Part shown: in pieces, positions 41,481 to 49,483 of the stretch | Position numbering within the stretch: the stretch's first letter is position 1 | How the letters are laid out: every line of letters starts with the position of its first letter | Assembly: GCA_001464475.1 (NCBI GenBank) | Contig: LNDX01000015.1 | Location: 1-53,236 of the forward strand | Source: Flavobacteriaceae bacterium Ga0077528 | GTDB taxonomy: Bacteria > Bacteroidota > Bacteroidia > Flavobacteriales > Flavobacteriaceae | Length of the DNA stretch: 53,236 bases | Reading direction: 5' to 3' | Notes under the pieces: generated by a model | The model's input: the letters and a program-made list of their open reading frames with translations, nothing else | Databases searched by the model: none | Told to the model about the DNA's origin: nothing | Made by a program: the position numbers and the translations under genes

Positions 41481-41502
41481 TTTTCTCACTTAAATATTAA
41501 AA

Positions 41503-41805
41503 AAGCAGACCTATAAGCCGGATTCTGTCATCAATAAAGATGCCTTATCATTTATCTAGACTTGCAATTACTCACAAGTTCCATCTTTCTACCCTTCGAC
41601 AACGGACGAGTAATCCTTAAATGTCGATATACTTGAAATTTCACCGCATAGAGTTTACCTGGTTTCACTACAGCCGAACTGTACATACTTTCTGTTGCAC
41701 TTGTCCTTTTTTGATTTCTCAAAACGACGGATGTTATCCGCTATGCTACTCTTTGGTGTCCGGACTTTCCTCTTATTATTACTAACAAGCGATAAGGCGG
41801 TCTGC
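41503..41805 (-). ncRNA. rnpB: RNase P RNA, bacterial class A
   Basis: The catalytic RNA that removes 5' leaders of pre-tRNA. On the minus strand the 5' part reads GCAGACCGCCTTATCGC, then GAGGAAAGTCCGGACACC, the universally conserved CR-I region. The middle carries ACAGAAAGTATGTACAG. Near the 3' end GACAGAATCCGGCTTATAGG forms the partner strand, with CCGGCTTATAGGTCTGC pairing back to the 5' end. The length of about 300 is shorter than in E. coli but usual for Bacteroidetes. It lies convergent with rsmD, and the promoter box TACCTTTG is just upstream. Confidence 0.95.
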
Positions 41806-41809
41806 GGTG

Positions 41810-41817
41810 CAAAGGTA
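41810..41817 (-). promoter_or_regulatory. -7 box TACCTTTG of rnpB
   Basis: A perfect TAnnTTTG on the minus strand, a few bases before the RNA 5' end. It fixes that end near 41805. Confidence 0.65.
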
Positions 41818-41907
41818 GAATTTAATATTAGATTTTAGATATAAGATTTTAGATATGTACATAATTTGATATTTGATTTAATTCTGTACTTTTATTAAAA
41901 TTTTTAT

Positions 41908-42555
41908 ATGAAAATTAGATTTTTTTTCTTTTTGGTTTCATTTGGAATTAGTAATTGTTTGGCATGTAAATGTTATGAATATACTTTAGATGAGAATATT
42001 AAGATAGGTCTTAAAAAAGCAGATATTATTTTTTATGGAGAATTGATAAAATTAGACACCATAAACAATAGTTATTCTTTTAGAATTTTTGAATTATTCA
42101 AAGGAAATTATAAAACAAAGACAATAACTACATACTCTGAATCAAATTGTGATTTCTATTTTAACGAAAAAGGATTGTGCATTGTTTATGGTAATTTCAA
42201 TAAAGATAAAACTTTGATAAATGTTAGTGCTTGTTCTCCTTCTCAATCACGAAATTTTGGACCAGGTTTTCCTCCAATCCCATTTGAATTTGATTCTAAA
42301 GGAAAAATTATATCAAAAAATAAAATTGAAACGGATTTATTCAATATAGAAAATAAGAATAAATCGCTACAATCCTTTATTTACCAATTAGAAAAACTAA
42401 GACAATACAAACAAAATCAGAACACTATTTCTGAAAATAACAAAAGTGATTTTTATCAAAAAATACTAATTGTATCTTTAATAGTAAATGCAATACTATT
42501 TTTAGGCTTTATTATTACTATTCAAAAAAATAAGTATAGTTCGTTAAAGTCTTGA
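41908..42555 (+). CDS. Membrane-anchored NTR/TIMP-like extracytoplasmic protein
   Basis: A 215-residue protein with an N-terminal signal (MKIRFFFFLVSFGISNCLA) whose mature end begins CKCYEYT. Then come KKADIIFYGELIKLD, a beta segment YSFRIFELFKGNYKTKTITTY, and SNCDFYFNEKGLCIVYGN. The spaced cysteines and the AD-x-I-F-x-G strand resemble the OB-like netrin/TIMP domain of bacterial exported proteins. A C-terminal membrane helix (ILIVSLIVNAILFLGFIITI) anchors it, leaving a short basic tail inside. The function is unknown; protease inhibition cannot be assumed. Confidence 0.72.
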   Translation: MKIRFFFFLVSFGISNCLACKCYEYTLDENIKIGLKKADIIFYGELIKLDTINNSYSFRIFELFKGNYKTKTITTYSESNCDFYFNEKGLCIVYGNFNKDKTLINVSACSPSQSRNFGPGFPPIPFEFDSKGKIISKNKIETDLFNIENKNKSLQSFIYQLEKLRQYKQNQNTISENNKSDFYQKILIVSLIVNAILFLGFIITIQKNKYSSLKS

Positions 42556-42580
42556 ATATTTTAATGTTTTATTTTTTCCC

Positions 42581-42628
42581 AAACTTTTAAACTTTTAAAC
42601 TTTTAAACTTTTAAACTTTTAAACTTTT
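42581..42628 (+). repeat. Six tandem octamers AAACTTTT
   Basis: Six exact copies of an 8-base unit end 3 bases before the dnaX -7 box, so the -33 region lies within them. A related AAACTCTTAAAC-type array lies upstream of the Cry-DASH gene near 13265-13300. Confidence 0.8.
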
Positions 42629-42631
42629 ACC

Positions 42632-42639
42632 TACATTTG
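42632..42639 (+). promoter_or_regulatory. -7 box TACATTTG of dnaX
   Basis: A perfect TAnnTTTG, 17 bases before the dnaX ATG, directly after the octamer array. Confidence 0.6.
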
Positions 42640-42656
42640 TAATCCAATAAAATTCT

Positions 42657-43739
42657 ATGGAACAATTTGTAGTATCAGCTCGTAAGTATCGTCCACAAAC
42701 GTTTAAAGACGTTGTGGGTCAGCAAGCTATTACTAATACTTTGTTGAATGCTATAGAAACTAATCATTTGGCTTCTGCCCTATTATTTACTGGTCCAAGA
42801 GGTGTTGGAAAAACAACTTGTGCTAGAATTTTGGCTCGTAAAATCAACCAACCTGGTTATGATGATCCAAATGAGGATTTTGCCTTTAATGTTTTCGAAT
42901 TGGATGCTGCTTCTAACAATTCAGTTGATGATATTCGAAATTTAATTGATCAAGTTAGAATACCACCACAAACAGGACAATATAAAGTTTATATTATTGA
43001 CGAGGTTCATATGTTGTCATCGGCTGCTTTTAATGCGTTTTTGAAAACATTGGAAGAACCACCAAAACACGCTATTTTTATTTTAGCAACGACAGAAAAA
43101 CACAAAATTATTCCGACGATATTATCTCGTTGTCAGATATTTGACTTCAAACGAATTACGGTTAAAGATGCTAAAGAACATTTGGCAGAAGTAGCTACAA
43201 GCCAAGGAGTTCAATTTGAAGACGACGCTTTACACATTATTGCTCAAAAAGCGGATGGTGCGATGCGTGATGCTTTATCGATTTTTGACCGAGTTGTTTC
43301 GTATTGTGGAACCAATTTAACACGTCAAGCTGTAACCGAAAATCTGAATGTTTTAGATTTTGAAACCTATATTAAAGTAACCGATTTGATTTTGGAAAAT
43401 AATATTCCAAGCATCTTGCTTGCTTATAATGATATTTTATCGAAAGGTTTTGACGGACATCATTTTGTTTCTGGATTGGCTTCTCATTTTAGAGATTTAT
43501 TGGTTTGTAAAAATCCTGCAACATTGGTTTTATTAGAAGCTGGTGAACAAGCGCAGCAACTCTATGGTCAGCAAGCACACAAATGCCAATCGGATTTTCT
43601 TTTAAAAGCGATTGAAATTGCAAATGATTGCGACTTAAAATATAAGGTTTCTCAAAACCAACGTTTGTTAGTTGAACTAACACTAATGCAACTTTGCTCT
43701 ATCAACTTTGATGGAGAAAAAAAAAAGTTGACTTTATAA
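42657..43739 (+). CDS. dnaX: DNA polymerase III gamma subunit (short product of dnaX)
   Basis: The clamp-loader ATPase of DNA polymerase III. The 360 residues contain all ATPase motifs: Walker A GPRGVGKTT (46-54), Walker B VYIIDEVHML (near 110), sensor 1 ATTEKHKIIP and the SRC finger LSRCQIF. The Cys zinc module that normally follows Walker A is absent; the stretch reads INQPGYDDPNEDFAFNVFELDAASNN. The frame ends GEKKKLTL-stop just after ten As (43717-43726). The rest of a normal-length DnaX continues in the -1 frame, so this frame gives the gamma-like product. The promoter sits behind an octamer array. Confidence 0.93.
   Translation: MEQFVVSARKYRPQTFKDVVGQQAITNTLLNAIETNHLASALLFTGPRGVGKTTCARILARKINQPGYDDPNEDFAFNVFELDAASNNSVDDIRNLIDQVRIPPQTGQYKVYIIDEVHMLSSAAFNAFLKTLEEPPKHAIFILATTEKHKIIPTILSRCQIFDFKRITVKDAKEHLAEVATSQGVQFEDDALHIIAQKADGAMRDALSIFDRVVSYCGTNLTRQAVTENLNVLDFETYIKVTDLILENNIPSILLAYNDILSKGFDGHHFVSGLASHFRDLLVCKNPATLVLLEAGEQAQQLYGQQAHKCQSDFLLKAIEIANDCDLKYKVSQNQRLLVELTLMQLCSINFDGEKKKLTL
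43721..43727 (+). promoter_or_regulatory. Programmed -1 frameshift site A AAA AAG in dnaX
   Basis: In the zero frame the bases read A AAA AAG, the same slippery heptamer as E. coli dnaX, at the end of a ten-A run. Gamma stops four codons later. The -1 frame is open for about 243 codons. A GGAG lies 4 bases before the heptamer. No convincing downstream stem-loop was found by eye, so transcriptional slippage on the A run is an alternative. Confidence 0.7.
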
Positions 43740-44458
43740 TTCCACCGACTTATTTCAGAAACAATAGTTATTCTATTCAGGAAGTTCCAAATTTGAAATC
43801 CCAAATTCCAAATGAGGAAAAAGTTGCGAGTTCCGAATTGAGAGTTGAAAGTTCTGAAAAATTAGTAGAAAGTGCTGAGTCTAAAATTGAAATTTCAGCA
43901 GAAAACACGCAACCTGAAACTAAAGAAGAACCCGAAACCCGAAACCCGAAACTCGAAACTGAATTAAAACCCGAAACACGCAACGCGCAACCTGCAACTA
44001 CTAATATTTCAGCATTATCTTTAGGTAGTATTCGTGCCAAAAAAGAGTTGATGGAAGCTCAAAAAGGTGTTGTAAAAGTAGAAGAACACTTACCAAGTGA
44101 AGATTTTACAGAAACCGAAATGTTGGAACTTTGGTATAAATTTGCCGATAGATTGGGAGATAAAGGTGCGAAAATCATGGAGTCACTATTAAGAATAAGT
44201 GATCCTAAACTTGATGGTACAATTATTATTTACGAACTTCCGAATGAAGGTTCTAAAATTGATTTTGAAAAAGCAAAACCAGAATTATTAGGTTATTTGA
44301 GAGGACATTTACACAATCATGATATTACAATTGAAGTTATTGTAAATGAAGAAGTAAAAGTAAAAAATGCCTTTACTCCACAAGACAAGTACAATCGATT
44401 GAATGAAATCAATCCGAATTTGGAGTTATTGAAAAAGACTTTTGATTTGGATTTATAA
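43727..44458 (+). CDS. dnaX: DnaX tau-specific C-terminal region, reached by -1 frameshift
   Basis: The frame is open from the A run onward (VDFIIPPTYFRNNSYSIQEV and on), so it is best read as the tau extension and not as an independent gene; there is no good start codon, and the TTG at 43793 is internal. A linker rich in Glu, Pro and Thr with short repeats (about 43800-44010) precedes a folded C-terminal domain (EDFTETEMLELWYKFADRLGDKGAKI to the end), which would contact the polymerase or helicase. The fused product would be about 600 residues, a usual DnaX length. A genuine frameshift mutation or sequencing error in the A run is the alternative. Confidence 0.85.
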   Translation, partial: VDFIIPPTYFRNNSYSIQEVPNLKSQIPNEEKVASSELRVESSEKLVESAESKIEISAENTQPETKEEPETRNPKLETELKPETRNAQPATTNISALSLGSIRAKKELMEAQKGVVKVEEHLPSEDFTETEMLELWYKFADRLGDKGAKIMESLLRISDPKLDGTIIIYELPNEGSKIDFEKAKPELLGYLRGHLHNHDITIEVIVNEEVKVKNAFTPQDKYNRLNEINPNLELLKKTFDLDL

Positions 44459-44464
44459 ATAAAA

Positions 44465-44494
44465 AAAACGCTTCAGTAATTAGAAGCGTTTTTT
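44465..44494. terminator. Bidirectional terminator between dnaX and the hydrolase gene
   Basis: AACGCTTC pairs with GAAGCGTT around an 8-base loop, with A and T runs on both sides, so it can end transcription from either direction. Confidence 0.9.
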
Positions 44495-44502
44495 TTTTTA
44501 TT

Positions 44503-45504
44503 TTATTTCTTCAAAAACTCAATTAATCCTTTCATATACGTTTCTTGGTCGTCATACATACTCATATGACTTCCGTTGGCACAATATAAGTAAGTTCCTT
44601 TTGGGAATTGTGTTGCCATCCATTTCATATATTCTGGATCCATTGTATCATATTTTGCTCCTATTACTAGTGTTGGAACTTTTATGTTTTTCAATTCTTT
44701 AGAAACATCCCAATTGGTTAATTTTCCTGAAATTCCTAATTCGCTTGGGCCTTGCATAGTGATATAAAGTGACTGATTTAATCTTCCCATTGAGCGATTT
44801 ACTGGTTCTGGCCATTCATTTAAAGGCTTTCTTAAAATATGTTTATTGTAGAAGTTTGCCATCAATAATTCCATGTATTTTGGATTTGTATAATCTTTTT
44901 TAGCTTCTAAATCTTTAATGGTTTTTAAGATTTCTGGATTCATTTGCTTGGCTAAAACTTTAGAATATTCACCATATTTAGGACAACTTGCCATCATATT
45001 GGAAACTATTAATCCTTTTAGATTGTCTTGATATTTTAGAGCATATTGCATTCCAAGAATTCCGCCCCAAGAATGACCTAATAAATAGAAATTATCTTTG
45101 TTTAAATTTAGAGCTACACGAACTTGTTCTACTTCTTCAACATATCTAGGCAAATCCCACATTGTGGTATCGTTTGGATTTTCTGAAAAACCAGTTCCTA
45201 ACTGATCATAATAGATAAATTCAATTCCTTCTTTGGGAAGAAAACTTTCCATACACTCAAAATATTCATGCGACATTCCTGGACCGCCATTTAACAACAA
45301 TAACTTGATTTTTGGATTGTTTCCGATGCGTTTTGTCCAAACATTGAACTTTCCTTTTGGAGTTTCGATGGTAACCATTTTGACACCACCAATTTTAATT
45401 CCATTTTCTTCAGAATTAAAATAAGAGCTCGATGAAGTTTCTTGCTTACAAGAAATTAAAAGTAAGACAGTTATTAATCCGAAAAGGCATTTTAAGTTTT
45501 TCAT
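44503..45504 (-). CDS. Proline iminopeptidase-family alpha/beta hydrolase lipoprotein
   Basis: A 333-residue S33-type hydrolase with lipoprotein signal MKNLKCLFGLITVLLLISC. Motifs: oxyanion loop LLLLNGGPGMSHEYF (68-82), DQLGTGFS (100-107), nucleophile S145 in GHSWGG, a late Asp in GAKYDTMDPEY and a His in GSHMSMYDD. All three catalytic residues are therefore present. It should sit on the periplasmic or outer membrane and cleave N-terminal residues of peptides or similar esters. It lies 11 bases after the ppx stop, at the end of the polyphosphate operon. Confidence 0.9.
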   Translation of the reverse strand: MKNLKCLFGLITVLLLISCKQETSSSSYFNSEENGIKIGGVKMVTIETPKGKFNVWTKRIGNNPKIKLLLLNGGPGMSHEYFECMESFLPKEGIEFIYYDQLGTGFSENPNDTTMWDLPRYVEEVEQVRVALNLNKDNFYLLGHSWGGILGMQYALKYQDNLKGLIVSNMMASCPKYGEYSKVLAKQMNPEILKTIKDLEAKKDYTNPKYMELLMANFYNKHILRKPLNEWPEPVNRSMGRLNQSLYITMQGPSELGISGKLTNWDVSKELKNIKVPTLVIGAKYDTMDPEYMKWMATQFPKGTYLYCANGSHMSMYDDQETYMKGLIEFLKK

Positions 45505-45515
45505 ATTTTTAAATT

Positions 45516-46406
45516 TTATATTTTATCATAATACATTGCCTTTACAATTCCATCCGATAATCCAATTTTTGGTACATAAATTTGTCTTGCACCACTCCAT
45601 TTCATTGCATTAAGATAAATTCTAGTTGCTGGTATGATTACATCGGCACGGTCTGTGTTTAATCCTAATTCAGCAATTCTCTGTTCGTATGTCAAAGAAC
45701 TTAAATATTGATATTGTGAATTCAAATATAAGAAAGACAATGGCTTATCTTGTTGTTTTCCAGAAAGTTTGAAAAGTTTATTAATATTTCCACCTGAGCC
45801 AATCAAAGTAATATTTTCAAAAGGTTCACAGTTGGTTTTAATCCATTTTTCGATTTCTTGCCAAACGACATCATTTACCATATCATTTAATAATCTAACA
45901 GTACCATTTTTAAATGATTTTGAATTAATCATTTTTCCATCAGAAAACAATGAAAATTCTGTGCTTCCACCTCCAACATCTACATATAAGTAAGTTTTAT
46001 CAGTAGCAAGAAAGCTGTGCAAATCTGAAGAAGCGATAATGGCAGCTTCTACTTTACCATCAATAATATCAATTTCAACATTTGATTTATTCTTAATAAT
46101 CTCAACTACTTCTTTACCATTATATGCCTCACGCATTGCAGATGTAGCGCAAGCTTTGTACTTTTCTACTTTATAAACTTTCATTAAAAGTCGAAAAGCT
46201 TCCATTGCATCAACCATTCTATCAATATTTTCACTGGTAATTTCACCAACAGTGAAAGCGTCTTGTCCTAAACGAATTGGCACACGAATTAAAGCCGATT
46301 TATTAAATTGAGTTTCCTTTCCATCTTGTTCAACTATGTTGGTTATTAGCAATCTCATGGCATTAGATCCAATATCAATTGCTGCATATTTTTTTATTGA
46401 AATCAT
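45516..46406 (-). CDS. Ppx/GppA family phosphatase (exopolyphosphatase)
   Basis: A 296-residue single-module Ppx/GppA protein, much shorter than E. coli PPX (513), lacking the C-terminal HD region. It has the actin-like phosphate loops AAIDIGSNAMRLLI (near 8-21) and DVGGGSTEFSLF (near 143-154), with GSGGNINK near 207. It releases phosphate from polyphosphate chain ends or hydrolyses pppGpp; the neighbouring ppk1 favours polyphosphate. It lies 20 bases after the ppk1 stop. Confidence 0.92.
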   Translation of the reverse strand: MISIKKYAAIDIGSNAMRLLITNIVEQDGKETQFNKSALIRVPIRLGQDAFTVGEITSENIDRMVDAMEAFRLLMKVYKVEKYKACATSAMREAYNGKEVVEIIKNKSNVEIDIIDGKVEAAIIASSDLHSFLATDKTYLYVDVGGGSTEFSLFSDGKMINSKSFKNGTVRLLNDMVNDVVWQEIEKWIKTNCEPFENITLIGSGGNINKLFKLSGKQQDKPLSFLYLNSQYQYLSSLTYEQRIAELGLNTDRADVIIPATRIYLNAMKWSGARQIYVPKIGLSDGIVKAMYYDKI

Positions 46407-46426
46407 TTATTATCTTGGGTTGTATT

Positions 46427-48541
46427 TTAAAAAATATTATTGTCTTCTTGCTGATTTTTATAATAGTTATAGGTTTCGTGTTGTGCTCGGAAAACAGATT
46501 CACCTTCTTTTCTAACACGATATTTATTGTCTAATTTTTCTGAGTGCAAACGCGCTTTAACGTTTCCTTTCCAACCCACTTCAAAGGTTTCTATTAATTG
46601 CTTTTTAATGTCATCTTGATATATTGGACAAGTTACTTCAACTCGTCCGTCAAGATTTCTTGTCATAAAATCAGCCGAAGAAATAAATACTTCAGGATTA
46701 TTATCATTACCAAAAATAAAAACTCTTGAATGTTCAAGGAAATTATCAACGATACTTATTGCTTCTATATTTTCGCTCATTCCTTTTACACCAGGAATTA
46801 ACGAACATATACCTCTTATTTGAAGTTTAATTTTCACTCCAGCATTACTTGCTTCATACAATTTATCAATCATTTGAAAATCTGACAAACTGTTCATTTT
46901 TAAATTAATATAAGCTGGTTTTCCAACTTGAGCATTAAGAATTTCTCTATCAATTAATTTATTAAATTTTGAACGCGAATAATGAGGTGAAACTATTAAA
47001 TGTTTGTATCTGTGTAATCTGTAATTGATATCAAAAAACTCAAAGATTTTGGTTACGTCTTTCAGAATTTGATTGTGGCTTGTAAATAAAGTTACATCGG
47101 TATAAAATTTAGCCGTAGTCTCATTGAAATTTCCAGTTGAAATAAATCCGTAACGTTTGACTTTACCTTCTTCCAGCCTATCAATAACACATATTTTACT
47201 ATGTACTTTTAGTCCTTTGATACCAAATATCAATTCAATTCCTTCTTGTTGCATTTGCTCGGCGTAGGAAATATTGTTGGCTTCATCAAATCGTGCTTGA
47301 AGTTCAATTTGAACCACAACACGCTTACCATTTTTAGCCGCATTTATCAAAGAGCTGATGATTTGTGAGTTTTTTGCTAATCGATATAAAGTAATTTTAA
47401 TTGAAGTTACTTTCGGATCAAGAGCTGCTTCTCTCAAAAATTTAATTAAATAAGAATAGGATTGATAGGGTGCAAAAATTAAGTAATCTTTTTTGGCAAT
47501 TCTATTTAGTATGCTTCCTTCAAGAGACAATCCTTCTACTGGCAACGGTGGCTTTTGCTGATATAGTAAATCAAAACGCCCAAGATTTGGAAAATCCATA
47601 TAATCACGACGATTGTGGTATCTTCCTCCAGGAATTATACTATCAGTAGATTCAATTCCCATTCTATCTAAGAAAAATGAAAGGGTATCTTTATCAATTT
47701 TTTTATCGTATACAAAACGTACTGGTTCACCAATTCTTCTGTCTTTAACAGAAGTAGCAATTTTTTGTAACATACTCTTACTCATATCACTATCAATATC
47801 TAATTGAGCATCACGAGTAATTTTAATCATATGTGCAGAAATGCTTTCGTATTCGAAAATATTAAAAATGCTACTTAAATTATAACGAATTACATCATCT
47901 AATAGCATTATGTATTGTTTTTCTCCAATTGAAGGAAGCACAACTATTCTATTGAATGTTTTAGGAATTTCAATAATTGCATAACGAACCTCTTTTTTAG
48001 GTTTTACAAGACCCAATACTTTAGCTTTTTCAGAAGTTTTCATTACAAGTTTTATGGCTAAATATCCCACAGTATCCTTAAGCAAAGGGAATTCTGCCAA
48101 ATCATTCAAGATAATTGTAACCAGTTCTGGACTTACTTTTTGAATAAAAAAATCGTGAACAAAATTTTGATGCTCTTGACATAACTCATTTTCATTAACG
48201 ATTATAATGTTTTGCTTTTCTAATTGTTCTTCAATTATTTCAAGGATTCTCAAACTCTCTGATTGTTGCTTTATTACGATATCTGTAATATCCTTTACTA
48301 ATTGTTGAGCCGTAATTCCGCCTAAAATTTTTTCACCAGTTTGCCCAGAAAGACTTAATCTTCTAATAGCAGCAAAACGTACTCTAAAAAATTCGTCAAG
48401 ATTATTTGAGAAAATACCCAAAAAACGAAGTCTATCTAATAATGGGACTGTTTCATCTGCAGCTTCTTGTAAAACCCTTGCGTTGAAAGTAAGCCAACTC
48501 TTTTCTCTATCAATATATCGGAAATTATTCTCTGAACTCAT
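46427..48541 (-). CDS. ppk1: Polyphosphate kinase 1
   Basis: Synthesises and reverses polyphosphate from ATP, membrane associated. The 704 residues have the four usual domains: N-terminal (YIDREKSWLTFNARVLQEA), head (VRFAAIRRLS region), and two PLD-like C domains. The phospho-accepting His lies in GLKVHSKICVIDR and the second His in LEHSRVFIFGN. GSILNRIAKKDYLIFAPYQSYSYLIKFLREAALDPKV is a typical start of C1. The overlapping order SixA-ppk1-ppx indicates a dedicated polyphosphate operon. Confidence 0.96.
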   Translation of the reverse strand: MSSENNFRYIDREKSWLTFNARVLQEAADETVPLLDRLRFLGIFSNNLDEFFRVRFAAIRRLSLSGQTGEKILGGITAQQLVKDITDIVIKQQSESLRILEIIEEQLEKQNIIIVNENELCQEHQNFVHDFFIQKVSPELVTIILNDLAEFPLLKDTVGYLAIKLVMKTSEKAKVLGLVKPKKEVRYAIIEIPKTFNRIVVLPSIGEKQYIMLLDDVIRYNLSSIFNIFEYESISAHMIKITRDAQLDIDSDMSKSMLQKIATSVKDRRIGEPVRFVYDKKIDKDTLSFFLDRMGIESTDSIIPGGRYHNRRDYMDFPNLGRFDLLYQQKPPLPVEGLSLEGSILNRIAKKDYLIFAPYQSYSYLIKFLREAALDPKVTSIKITLYRLAKNSQIISSLINAAKNGKRVVVQIELQARFDEANNISYAEQMQQEGIELIFGIKGLKVHSKICVIDRLEEGKVKRYGFISTGNFNETTAKFYTDVTLFTSHNQILKDVTKIFEFFDINYRLHRYKHLIVSPHYSRSKFNKLIDREILNAQVGKPAYINLKMNSLSDFQMIDKLYEASNAGVKIKLQIRGICSLIPGVKGMSENIEAISIVDNFLEHSRVFIFGNDNNPEVFISSADFMTRNLDGRVEVTCPIYQDDIKKQLIETFEVGWKGNVKARLHSEKLDNKYRVRKEGESVFRAQHETYNYYKNQQEDNNIF

Positions 48542-48543
48542 AG

Positions 48544-49029
48544 TTAAATATCTCTTGGAAATATAATTTTATCTGTTTTACCTTTACTTATTTTATTCCA
48601 ATCATCACCCTCGAAAATAATCGAAACATAACCTGATGTTGGCACATTATCAATAAAAATATCCCCAAATTTATTAACAAAATCTGTAATGGCACTATTA
48701 TGTCCAAAAAGAATTAAGTTTTTATAAACATTTGGACAAGATTTAACAATTTTTTCAAATTGATTTAAATCGAAAGTATATAAATCATCTTTAAACTGAA
48801 TTTGCATTTCGCTATTTTCATCCCAAATTGACAAAAATAGTTTTGCTGTTTGTTTAGTTCTTTCAGCCGAGCTTACCCAAATTAAAGATTTATCGTTAAA
48901 TAAACTCTTAGTTTCTGTGGCTACTTTAATTGTTTTTTGAATTCCTTCTTCAATAATTGGTCTATTAAAATCATTAATTGGATTATTCCAAGAAGATTTT
49001 GCGTGTCTAATTAAAGTCAATTTTTTCAT
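48544..49029 (-). CDS. SixA-like histidine phosphatase
   Basis: A 161-residue histidine phosphatase-superfamily protein with the catalytic RHAKSSW (R8, H9), a second Arg in SSAERTKQTA near residue 55 and a second His in LILFGHNSAITDF near 106. SixA proteins dephosphorylate phospho-histidine on other proteins. It starts the operon, 2 bases before ppk1, and could reverse a phospho-His intermediate or act on a signalling partner; that is inference. Confidence 0.9.
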   Translation of the reverse strand: MKKLTLIRHAKSSWNNPINDFNRPIIEEGIQKTIKVATETKSLFNDKSLIWVSSAERTKQTAKLFLSIWDENSEMQIQFKDDLYTFDLNQFEKIVKSCPNVYKNLILFGHNSAITDFVNKFGDIFIDNVPTSGYVSIIFEGDDWNKISKGKTDKIIFPRDI

Positions 49030-49082
49030 TAAATTACTATTAGAGTTATTAACAATTCAATTTTTAAAATGTTTTTGTAAGA

Positions 49083-49158
49083 TTTTACATTGTTTTTAAT
49101 CGATAAAACGCCCTTTATCCGTGATTTTATGCATTTAATCGATTTTTTTATTGTAAAA
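49083..49158 (+). promoter_or_regulatory. Nested inverted repeat upstream of the adhesin gene
   Basis: The outer arms TTTTACA (49083-49089) and TGTAAAA (49152-49158) enclose two direct copies of TTTAATCGAT (49095-49104 and 49134-49143), each containing palindromic ATCGAT, with ATAAAA / TTTTAT further in. The gap 49030-49483 is 454 bases and holds no other gene. The element lies between the divergent phosphatase and adhesin genes and may serve either. Confidence 0.5.
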
Positions 49159-49399
49159 TTAAAAAATGCTTTCTAATTTCGACAAAAATTTTAGGATTGA
49201 AAAAAATGTTCTCATACAAAATAAAAAGCATACAAAGTTAATTAAAAAACAATAAAAAAAGTAGAATTAAAACTACGAAAAAAACATTACAAGCACAATG
49301 AATATAAGGGTTTACGCCAAAATAAAGAGTCAGAAAGAGCATTTAATCGAGTATTAATGTAATTCATAGATAAAATAGTTTTACTAGCAAGTTGATAAC

Positions 49400-49407
49400 T
49401 ATTTTTG
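49400..49407 (+). promoter_or_regulatory. -7 box TATTTTTG upstream of the adhesin gene
   Basis: A perfect TAnnTTTG that would give a leader of about 70 bases. An imperfect second box (TATATTTC) lies at 49441-49448 within a 15-base near-repeat of the same surroundings (GTTGATAACTAT / GTTAATAACTAT). Confidence 0.45.
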
Positions 49408-49483
49408 GTCCGTGAAAAAATACGCCTCATTGTTAATAACTATATTTCAGTGATGTGTCCCAAACAAAAAAACAAATAAAAGC

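Noticed and set aside
43777..44040. Minus-strand ORF opposite the dnaX tau linker
   Set aside because: Low-complexity antisense reading of the repeat linker.
43793..44458. Independent gene starting at TTG 43793
   Set aside because: The frame is open back into the A run of dnaX and encodes a tau-like region, so it is better explained as the frameshift product.
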